The position numbers and the translations under genes were made by a program. From contig CACRSC010000027.1 of assembly GCA_902651635.1 (NCBI GenBank), positions 208,449-272,448 on the forward strand: 64,000 nucleotides of DNA. The letters run 5' to 3'. Shown here in pieces: positions 55,299 through 64,000 of this stretch (position 1 is its first letter; each line of letters begins with the position of its first letter). Under the pieces are notes generated by a model. It saw only the letters and a program-made list of their open reading frames with translations. It was not told the origin of the DNA and made no database searches. This DNA is from Mastigamoeba balamuthi. Its lineage: Eukaryota; Evosea; Mastigamoebida; Mastigamoebidae.

Positions 55299-56421
55299 AT
55301 GTCGCGTGGGCTGGTCGACTACCCCGACGACGACGACGACGACGACTGCGAAGAGCGGGCAGCGCCAGCGCCCAAGCGGCCGCGCGTGGCGTACGCGCTG
55401 TCGGACCCCGCGCTGGTGTGCGACCCCCGGGAGCCGGTGTGCGGCGGCCACGTGGACGACGCTGCAGCGCACGGGCAGCGGCGGCGGCAGTTCGCCCACG
55501 CGGCGGGCTGCTACCCCACCCACGTCTACTGCGCCCCGCGCTTCGCGGCGCCCGACGCCCCCAAGGAGGCGCAGCGCGTGGCAGCGGCAGCAGCGGGGGA
55601 GGGGGTGGAGGGGCTGGGGGAGGGGGAGCTGCACGTGAGCCTGGCGAGGGCGTGCGCCCTGCGGAGGGCCGAGACAGAGGCCTTCGCGAGGGACGTGGGG
55701 GCCGCGGTGAGGGCGGCGGGCGTGGGGGCCTTCGAGGCCGAGTTCACGACGTGCTGCGTCATGGCCAACGACGACGGGAGCCGCTCGTTCGTGTGCCTGC
55801 GGGCAGAGCGCAACAGGCACAAGGTGTGCTCACGGCACACAGCACACACACACACAGATCACACAGCACACACAGCACACAGGACACAAGACACACAGCA
55901 GCCAGCACACAACAGGCACAAGGTGTGGCCCACGCAGACCACACTGCCATCACAGGACACGCAGCACACGCAGCACACAGCAATCAGCACGCATGACAGC
56001 GCAACACACGCAGTACACAGCACGCACAACACATAAGCACAGAGAAGCATGCATACAAGACACAGGACACATGACACATGACACAGTACATTATCAGCAC
56101 ACAAGACGCAACCAACGCTCAGCACAGCAGGAGGCAGGACACCAACTCACTGTGTGGGGATGGGCACAGATAGCGGCGCTGATCGCGTGCGTGGACAGGG
56201 TGATGGCCATGTACGGCAAGCAGCCCTACTACGAGAACCCCGTGCCCCACGTCTCGGTGGCGTGGGCCCTGGGCGATGGCCTCAAAAAGGCCGAGGAGGC
56301 GCTGTCGCGGCTGGCGTGGCGCAGGCCCGAGAGCGTGGCCCTCATCGACAAGGTGACATGCAAGATAGGCAAGTGGGTCTACTCGTTCGACCTCGGCCAC
56401 AGTGCAGCCCCCGCCCCCTGA
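55299..56421 (+). CDS. USB1: U6 snRNA phosphodiesterase Usb1 (Mpn1)
   Basis: Exon 1 (55299-55823) and exon 2 (56170-56421) are joined in phase 0 to give 258 residues (human USB1 has 265). An acidic, basic N-tail (DYPDDDDDDDCEERAAP) precedes the 2H-phosphodiesterase fold. The two HxS catalytic motifs are present: ELHVSLARA near 55628 and PHVSVAWAL near 56248. Conserved TPTH-like YPTHVY and QPYYENPVPH are also seen. Usb1 trims the oligo(U) tail of U6 snRNA in the nucleus and leaves a protected 3' end. The intron is made largely of CACA repeats and contains a second copy of the exon end plus donor site. It is paired head to head with another RNA-processing gene, SEN54. Confidence 0.9.
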
Positions 56422-59400
56422 CCAGGCGACACGCCGCTGGGCACACAGCAGAGAGGGACAGTAGGCCAGCAAAAGGCAAGGCAATACCACCACTCAGGTA
56501 TCACGGGCATCTGGGCATCCACATCTACTATGCACAGGTGTGAGCATGACCTGGGACCTGGGCTTGTCCTTAGCATGGGATGGCACAAGACCAACCCAGA
56601 TCCAGAAGGAGATGCACTGTGGGAGATGCCATGCCTGGTTCCAGATGGTAGAGAGGGTGCATTTTGCACTAAACACGTTATATTTAACCCACAAACGCCG
56701 GAAAACAGGAGAAAAGAGAAGTGATTTCTCAATTCACGAGGGTGGTGATGTTGGCTGTGGTAGAGCAGCCTGCAGTACCTTGAAGCAAATATACCACATG
56801 GGCTCTGCCATGATGTGCTTTGTATGGACAGCAGAGTTGGTGAAGCACTTCAGGAGGAGCACCCAATATTCATACCAGTACCTGATCCAAAAATGGCAGG
56901 CACTATTCTTTATTGGCTACTGATCCTAATTTGTGAAAGTGCGAACTTTAAATACAAATTAATCAAGATTCTCATACCTCAAAGCATTCTCTTATAATGG
57001 CTCTGACAGTGACCTCCACCTTCTCTTAAGAATTCAATGGGCTTTCAATCTTGGCCATACATTTAAGAAATTACCTGGTCAATTGTAGCTTTCAGTTTTG
57101 GAATCACACTTTGCTTGTCACTTCTATGACAGCTCAGTGAACAGGCATACATACATAAGAACTTCAGGCCCTTAAGGTTATCTCTTATTCAGAAGAAGTT
57201 GTTGTTAGCTATAACAATATCATCAGGAAAGCATTTTAAATATCTCTTTTCAAATTCAAACCTTACATCAAACAGCTTAGTGCTGATAAATTGCCTTATG
57301 ATACCAGATAAAAATGACATAATGAAGAACAATCAGCCCTATCTCGTGCACTTGTGAGTCTTTTACAGTGAATGTGTGATCAGCAAGAAGAACATGCCTG
57401 CCAATCACATGTAAGCAGAAACAGGATTTTGCCTCTTTTGCCTATAATCTGGCACTTCAGATGACGACTGCCACTATAATAAAGAATCATGATAAGCTTC
57501 TTGATGTCATTAGCCTTGTTGTCATGTTCATCTGATGGTGCTGCTGCCACTATCACTGATACTACTGCTGTCCTATCATAATACTGAATATCTATCTTCT
57601 GCAGAAGAGTAATGTAAGTAAATGATTGTATATGAGAAGGCCACATCTAATTCCTACATACATATTTGTTCTTGATCTCAGAGATTTATGCATTTCATGA
57701 CTTCTTATGTACATGTCCATTAAGAAGGATACAGATGGTCTTTAGGTGTACTTTGACCCCCAGTTCAGTAATGACTTCATCATGAGTATATTCTCCAAGG
57801 CCTGGTTTATGCAGCTGTTTTATTACTTCCTTTACATTGTTTGATATGATAACATCCTGCAGCAGGAAATCATCTTAACTCAATGTGTATAGTCAGCATG
57901 TGGTTCATATGATGCTCAGACCAAGCTCTTACTACATGGATTCCCATTCAGAACCTGTGTATTGATGAGAGTATATCAATTAGCATATATGCAGAATGGC
58001 CCAGGGGGGTCAAGGAATTCATTCAGAGTAAGCAGGGTCCATAATTTTCCAGTACTCATGCAGTATTATATATAACTGTATGATTATTCACACAGTACTG
58101 TGTACAATCATGTGGGTCTTTTTCTTTTTCAGTTAATACTTCATGATATCCATGTGGCTTTACACTTTTCTACTTTGGTACTACTTTTCCCTTGGTATTT
58201 AAGAGAGGTTTTTTTCTTTGTCAAATTGTTACACACTCATGATCCAGTATTCATTCAAATACTCATTATATTGTTTACAGATTCCCAGTGTTTATTTGTC
58301 TTTTATACATGCTCCTCTTACTCTTTTTACCATTTAGGCACTTGTCCTGCTGCTTCTGTGCCTGCTCTTTATCCTCTTAAAATACTCTCACATGATCTGT
58401 ACAACCCTGCTAGTGCATTTTCATGCATGTTAGTGCAATGAGTGGACTTTTCTGCTGTATTCTCAGACAGTGAAGTGCTCTCACAATTGCACATTGCCAG
58501 GGAAGTGCATTCTATGCTGTGCAGAACATCTCACATGTCTGAGCAAGTTCTCTCGTACCATGATACTGCTTGAGCATGAAGCACCCTCTTTGCCCCTCAG
58601 TGGCAACATTGTGGAGGTACTACGAGTGCTTCATCCTGTCCTTCCACAATCACTACAGCAACCAGTGCAGTACACTTATAGTAGAGTTAGATCTGTGATG
58701 TACTACTTTAAGCAGGTCCACTACATTCTGCTAGATATGCTATGTAGTAAGAATACATCTGATGAAAAGCTTCAGTTAATTGAATTACACAGCTGATGAA
58801 AAGCTTTACGTTATTAGATTATTGTATCTAATCTCAAAGCACTGTGGGCACCTTATATGATCACACAATTCAACAAGGAGAATGGCAGGAATATTGTTCA
58901 TTCTGTGATGCTCTTAATGATTGATTAAGAGACAACTGAGAAGGGGAAATGAATTAATGCTTTTATCAATTTAAAGGAGAATACACTCTTTAATGTTGTC
59001 TTTTATACTCTTCATATTCAGTTGTTGTAAACCTGAGAACTAATCAGAGCAATAAAGAACTGTATTTAGTGTTGTTAATTGACATTGAACCTACATTAGC
59101 TAGTGGCAAGGTAACATAGCATCCTCTCTTTCTAAAACAATTGATTATAACGAAATATAATTAGGAATCTGTTTGCTAAATCTTTGAATGTTAAGTATCT
59201 ATAATCTTAATATCTATCTATTCAAATCCAAAGATGAAGTCTGTCATCATGCTGTGGAACCTTAAGGGCCTGTCTTCCCAAAGCTCACAGTCACTGAGAA
59301 GTACAACATCAACATCAACATCATGTTTGACTACATGCCGATCTACTTCCAGCACAGGCTTCTCATCGAGAACATCAAAAGGGGCCTTCTTAATGTAACA

Positions 59401-59765
59401 GATGATGAACTTTTACTGAACCAGTGCAACAACAGGCTTTGGTATGTGACTGAGCATCTTCTTGCTGAGATGTTTGTGACTGTTGACAACAAGTTCACTG
59501 TCAACCTGTTTGACATCACTGTGCACATTGAAGACATCAACTTGGATCTTCCATGTGAATCTTCTGAGTTCCATGAATTCCACATTCAAGTTTGAGAATG
59601 GATAATAAATATACTAACCACAATATCTGATTAAATCTGAGATAAGTGAATTCAATTAAACATATTTGAATCGAATTAATCATTATATTAATCTGTTTAA
59701 TCTTGTTTTTTGGGATTTCAGGGGAAGAGGGGTGTTGTGCTTCCCATGCTACCCCGTGACAGATT
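56422..59765. other. 3.3-kb AT-rich stretch with weak open frames
   Basis: Composition drops to strongly AT-rich from about 56.7 kb. Frames at 58470-58796 (plus, 108 codons) and 59323-59595 (plus, 90 codons, starting MFDYMPIYFQHRL) have protein-like composition but match no family I know. They could be relics of mobile-element genes. I see no tRNA or rRNA. Confidence 0.35.
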
Positions 59766-61427
59766 AAACATTTGGTCATCGCTGCGACTTTTGCGCATGA
59801 AGCGCTTAATCTTTAACGAAGTTTTTTCAGTGCTACTTTAGTGATTCAATCGCTAATTTTGTGCTAAATTTAGTGCAAAATAGCGCTAAATCGCTAATAG
59901 CGATTGTAGCGCTATATGCGACCTAAATTCAGCATTATAGATTTATTTTACCTTGTGCTATGCATTACTTATAGCGCTACTAGCACAAATATTTGCACTG
60001 ATAGCGATTGTAGTGCTAAATTAGCAATGTAATTCCATCACATGCATCGCATGTAGCACTATATTGTGATTAAAGTGATGAATTTATCGCATTTAGCACT
60101 AATTGCGATATTGCTGCGCTGAATTCATCCTTCTTCTCTGTTTTTCTCTAAGTCAACTCTGTTGAACCATGAACCATGATATCCTGGATTTCAAAGATAT
60201 TTTCACTGTGATATTTATCATATCTTAACTCTCCTCACACTTACAACACACTGCACAACCTCACATCTGTCCCTCTCTGCTTCTTCCCCTTACCCACTCC
60301 TTGCCCTTGCCCTGTCCTGTCCCCTTCTTCCCTTTTTCCTTTCCTCAATCCCTTCCCCTTACAGATCTCACATATGTTCCTTATGCCCTTTCTGCATAAC
60401 AACATATATGTTCCCCTTCCCCTTCCCTTCCTGCACATTAATCTGTCCCCTCACCCCCCCCTGCCTCTGCCCCTCCCTTCCCCCTTTCCTTCCCTTCCTC
60501 TTCCTTCCCCTTTTCATTTCATATCAGGTCGAGACTGTAGGTGTGCATCCTCCTTTCCACAACACACAATTTTTTCCCTTTCACAGCAGATGTGTCCCTT
60601 GACTTCTTCCTTTCCCCCCTTTTAATACCTGTTCAGTATACATAACTCACTGTTTGTCCAGGAGTCGTGAAGGAAGTGCGGAGCAGAGCACAGTCCGTGC
60701 ACTGTCTCCTGTAGACCGCTGAGGGGAGGGGAGGAAGCAGCGTGGCTTCCAGGCAGCATTTCTCAGGTACACTGTCCCTCTTTTTCCTCCCCATTTTCTG
60801 CCCCATTTCTTTATTTCTCCCCCTTTTTCCCCTGAAAAGTGCACCACTGTGACTAACACTAGCTACACTGCAGGTTGTGATGAGAAGCTGTATCAGACCG
60901 GGCACATGCCTGAGGTATGTATTTGTGCCCCCCGCGCCCCCCTCTCCCTGCATGTCTCTTCATTTTTATCTTTTTATCGGATTAGCGAATAACGCGCATG
61001 ACGCGCTATTAACGCTTATCCGTTTGAATACTCACAGATCTCATTTTTACAGGTATGAAAGATTATATGAACAGAGCCTGGCGCCACGCCTGGCTCTGAT
61101 ACTGAGCTTGAGAACTTGTTCTTCTCACTTCACATCAATACACCCCACCCCACACCTGCAGAACAAATAAATTTCAATGTTTTATTGAATTAAACACATC
61201 GTTTTCTGGCGTTTTAATCGTTTTAATCGTTTTCATCGAAAAATAAATCGCTATAAATCGCTAAAATCGCTAAAAACGATTAATGCGCATTATGCGCATA
61301 ATGCGCTATTAAATTATAGCACTACTTTGGTGCTAACTTAGCACAAAATTTAGCGCTTAAATTTTTTATCGCTACATGTGCTAATTTAGCACTTTAGCGA
61401 ATAAAACACAGCGATGACCAAATGTTT
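59766..61427. mobile_element. 1.66-kb TIR element with TAGCGCT-rich ends
   Basis: A 19-bp terminal repeat AAACATTTGGTCATCGCTG at 59766-59784 is perfectly inverted at 61409-61427. Both ends are flanked by ATT, a likely 3-bp target duplication. Inside each end are 150-200 bp packed with TAGCGCTA-, CGCTAAT- and TAGCGAT-like words in both orientations. The middle has pyrimidine-rich tracts and a short plus-strand frame (61057-61170) ending before an AATAAA. No transposase is seen, so it is probably a non-autonomous partner of the element beginning at 61491. Confidence 0.85.
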
Positions 61428-61888
61428 ATTGATATGAGTTCACTCCTTCCCCTTCTCCTCAAGCAATACAGAACTGTATTTAGTATCATTAAACATTTGG
61501 TCATCGCTGCGACTTTTGTGCATGGAGCGATAAATCTTTAGCGATATTTTTTCAGTGCTAATTTAGTGCTCTCATTGCTAATTTAGTGCTAATTCTAGCG
61601 CTAAATAGCGCTACATCGCTAATAGTGATTTTAGCGCTATATACGACCTAAATTCAGCGTTATTACTTATATATATTTCGCTATGCATCACTTCAATCAC
61701 TACCAGTGCAAATATTTGTGCTAGTAGCAATTGTAGCGCTATTTTAGCAATGCAATTCCATCGAATGCATCGCATGTAGCGCTAACAATTGCATGTAGTG
61801 AAAGTTCAGTGCATTTAGCACATTTTTGTTTTTATTCATCGCTGATGTCAGTCTTTTTTTTCCAAGTCAAACCTCTGTTTTGGCTTTT

Positions 61889-63078
61889 TCACTGGGGTGG
61901 TCTGGAAAACCAGGCCTCCCTGGGAATACGGTGCAGGGGGTTCTCACTGAGGTACCAGACATCAAGGTTCGTGATGATTGTTATGGCTGACCTCAGCAGG
62001 TCATTGCTCATCACCTTTTTCCCCTTGAACTTCTTGCCCACGATGTTGAATCGGGACATGAAGCCCAGGTAGTGCTCTACCCTGCTTCTCCAGTGCCTGT
62101 GAACTCGGTTCCACTGGCATTCGAACCTGGTGTACTTAAGTGCAGTTTTCCTTCGCCTTCCATTGATGGAGTCAAACAGAGAGGCGTGCTTGAAGGAGGT
62201 CAGCAGCTCACTGCTTGGGACACTGACATAGGCATTGTCAGCCAGCAGCCGTGTCCCTTGCAGTTCCATGCCTGGAGCTGAGCTCTGCCAGATCTTCAGA
62301 TCGTGGCAAACCCCCTTGTACAACCCTTGAACGTCCATGGGGATGCCCTGGTTGTTGACCACCACCTGGATCTTCACCACGTGCCCCTTGTACTTGCCGT
62401 TGTAGAACTTGTCCTGCCTCTTGCTGGGCCGTGAGATGTCAATGGCCTTGACATTCACAGACCCGTGGATTGTACAAGACCATGGTGGAAGTCTGTTGGC
62501 CTCAGAAGTCCGGGCATTCCAGACACTCTGTGAAAATTTTCGAAATTTAGTTTCAGGGTGATGCATTTATAATAAGCAATTCAATTGATAAATGCACGTT
62601 TTAAATTTTTTACAATAAATTAACACACGGGTACATGCGTGTCCTGAAATTATCAATTGATTTAATGGTGAATTGATACTGATTTCGTTCAGATGAAATA
62701 AAAAGTGTGTTGGGTGATGATTTTTAAGTGGGCCTTACCTCCATCTCGTTGACATGCTCTGCCAGGTAGAGCCAGCATTGAGCCATCATGCACCGGAAGT
62801 TGCTTGGGTCGGGAGCCTCCAGGGACGTCTCAGAGGCAAGCACTCCATAGCATTTGAAGTATAGCAGCAGGTCCAGCAGGTCTCCCAGCTTCTTGAAGGG
62901 GTGTCTGGCCCTCCATAATGCTGAAATACCCGTTCCAGGAATTGGACAGGGTATCCCAGCATGCTTTGGCAATGGACTTGTGCAGCTTGTGCAGGAGACG
63001 CTGCTGCCTGGCTACTTTTGCAGCAATGATGGGGTTGTCCTGGGACTTAACCATGTTGGTTGGCTGGGCTTTTGGCAA
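61889..63078 (-). CDS. DDE transposase (DDE_Tnp_4/IS5-Harbinger-like)
   Basis: The main exon (62566-61889) has the DDE core: NVKAIDISRPSKRQDKFYNG, GLYKGVCHDLKIW with the HD Asp, RLLADNAYVSVPSSELL with the next Asp, and RSRVEHYLGFMSRFN with the Glu. Upstream frames 62972-62724 (LGDLLDLLLYFKCYGVLASE) and 63078-62830 (NPIIAAKVARQQRLLHKLHK) look like N-terminal exons or a separately framed leader; the copy at 46 kb has the same three blocks. A GT-AG type gap around 62700-62540 is likely. The core looks intact, so the copy could be active or recently so; this cannot be proved without its right end. Confidence 0.75.
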
Positions 63079-63399
63079 GTGCAGTGTGTGTAGCGATGTA
63101 TGTGCTGAATGCGTATTTAGCGAATGAATGAATGATATACAAGTGCAAAATGCGTTTTATGCGCATGCAGCGCATGACATGATTGACGCGATGTGACGTT
63201 GCCATTTTCTCGGATTTTTCGCTGGAAAACGATTGAAGCGATGACGCACCTAGCCTGATTTTTTCTGACACCTTAAAAACACTCTTTACTTCCCTCTGCA
63301 TTGGACTACTACAGTCACGCATGTCTGCGGTCCCCCCTTCCGCCCCCCCGCCCCCACCTGTGCGCGCCGTGCCACCCTCCCCAGCTATAGCAGCACAGC

Positions 63400-64000
63400 C
63401 TTGGAAAGGCGACAGCCTGCACACTCTGTGTGGGCTGTTGCCGAGTACATGGCTGTGCTCTACAGCCCGAAAATTAAATGGGAGCCCACAGACCGGCAGC
63501 TGTGTGCCTGGGCACTGTCAGTCGTGTGGCGAGACTCAAAGGTGCGTGCTCCCTCCCCTGCTCCCTCCTTGCTTCCCCTTGAGTCCCCTTTATCCCCCTT
63601 AATCCCCCCTTGCCCCCTTCCTTTGTTTTCCCTTCACTGACGTTTTTGTCCCTTCCCCCCTGCAGAACCGCCACAATTCATGGCGGGTGGGCAAAAAGGA
63701 CTTGCCCATCCCTGAACTGTCAGAGGCAGAGATGCGCCGCCTCGTGGAGGAGTTGGGCAGGGTGCGTCCTGCCCTCCTCTTGCCCTCCCTGCCCTCCTTC
63801 CTGCTCTTCCTCATTTTATCCGTTTTTTCCCGGATTTTCCTGGTTTTTCACAGTTTTCCTCTGCCTCTGTTTTTTCACAGGTTTGGGTGCCCCTCGAATC
63901 AGGGGGTGCTGTCCCAGCAGCACCTGCTGCACCAGCAGCACCACCAATGGGTGTTGGTGGTGGCACAGTTGCCACCATCGTGGATGCCATTCACACTGCT
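63400..64000 (+). CDS. Second ORF of DNA transposon copy 2 (partial)
   Basis: Exon-like blocks read SVWAVAEYMAVLYSPKIKWE, then LCAWALSVVWRDSK (to 63540), NRHNSWRVGKKDLPIPELSE (from about 63666), and VWVPLESGGAVPAAPAAP to the window end, separated by pyrimidine-rich intron-like stretches ending in CAG. Harbinger-type elements carry a second, Myb-like or accessory protein opposite the transposase. No Myb motif can be claimed here. The same blocks exist in broken form at 46.7-47.6 kb. Confidence 0.45.

Larger units (their letters stand above)
61491..64000 (-). mobile_element. DNA transposon copy 2 (IS5/Harbinger-like), right end outside the window
   Basis: It starts with the same 19-bp terminal repeat (61491-61509), again after ATT, and the same TAGCGCT-rich subterminal zone with about 80% identity to the 59.8-kb element. 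It carries a transposase on the minus strand and a second ORF on the plus strand, described separately. The right end lies beyond 64000. Confidence 0.82.

Noticed and set aside
59766-61427. Satellite array or CRISPR-like repeat in the TAGCGCT-rich zone
   Set aside because: The words are irregular, overlapping and confined to the ends of a terminal-inverted-repeat element; there are no regular spacers.
28000-64000. tRNA genes in the intergenic stretches
   Set aside because: I scanned for TTCGA-type T-loops with partner stems and found no complete cloverleaf by eye; a covariance search was not possible.

Overview
The window is nuclear DNA from a GC-rich single-celled eukaryote. Genes carry short spliceosomal introns (about 40-400 bp) and stop on TGA, TAA or TAG. 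The gene content (LRR/Cys-rich receptor with a TKL-like kinase domain, PBC-like TALE homeodomain, Crinkler-like NTPases, trypsin-LNR proteins, SCAMP) fits an amoebozoan, perhaps an archamoeba of the Mastigamoeba kind. That placement is inference; no marker here settles it. No rRNA, tRNA or CRISPR array was recognised.

Layout. 1-3568 is a decayed LINE, followed by a fossil tyrosine-recombinase element (3870-4897). 4950-10700 holds two minus-strand relatives of a surface receptor, lying as a 1.5-kb tandem repeat; both stop just after the transmembrane segment. 11442-13748 holds two tandem paralogs of unknown family. Then come an EBAG9-like gene (minus), a ThrE/Prm10 transporter, the U5 snRNP protein Dim1 (minus), the ER chaperone BiP and a PBC-like homeobox gene. 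22080-27295 holds a receptor relic and then a receptor of the same family with its kinase domain, which reads as a pseudokinase. 28084-29680 and 37896-40408 are two Crinkler-like P-loop proteins. Around the second lies a large inverted duplication (30308-33710 and 41240-44515), each arm carrying a secreted serine protease fused to Lin-12/Notch repeats. SCAMP and a small secreted Cys-rich protein sit between the arms. 44.5-48.4 kb is an AT-rich island with a truncated DNA transposon. 48443-56421 returns to compact GC-rich housekeeping genes: a POLE3-like histone-fold protein, an H1-like basic protein, a CDCA7-type zinc-finger protein, SEN54 and USB1. 56.4 kb to the end is AT-rich and holds a TIR element plus a second, fuller copy of the same transposon family, which runs out of the window.

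How it hangs together. Housekeeping genes are arranged in head-to-head pairs: Dim1/BiP, POLE3-like/H1-like and SEN54/USB1. Their start codons are 221, 219 and 220 bp apart, and each gap holds a short inverted repeat with a GATAT or GAGAT-like core. The accessory regions are dominated by recent duplication (receptors, proteases, the unknown pair) and by transposons. Every in-frame nonsense codon I found in the LINE is TGA, as expected if methylated CGA codons decayed. That would fit the presence of a CDCA7-type protein, a family tied to DNA-methylation upkeep in other eukaryotes. The best candidates for something new are the pseudokinase/kinase-less receptor set, the protease-LNR pair with its modular introns, the uniform 220-bp divergent promoters, and the unknown paralog pair.
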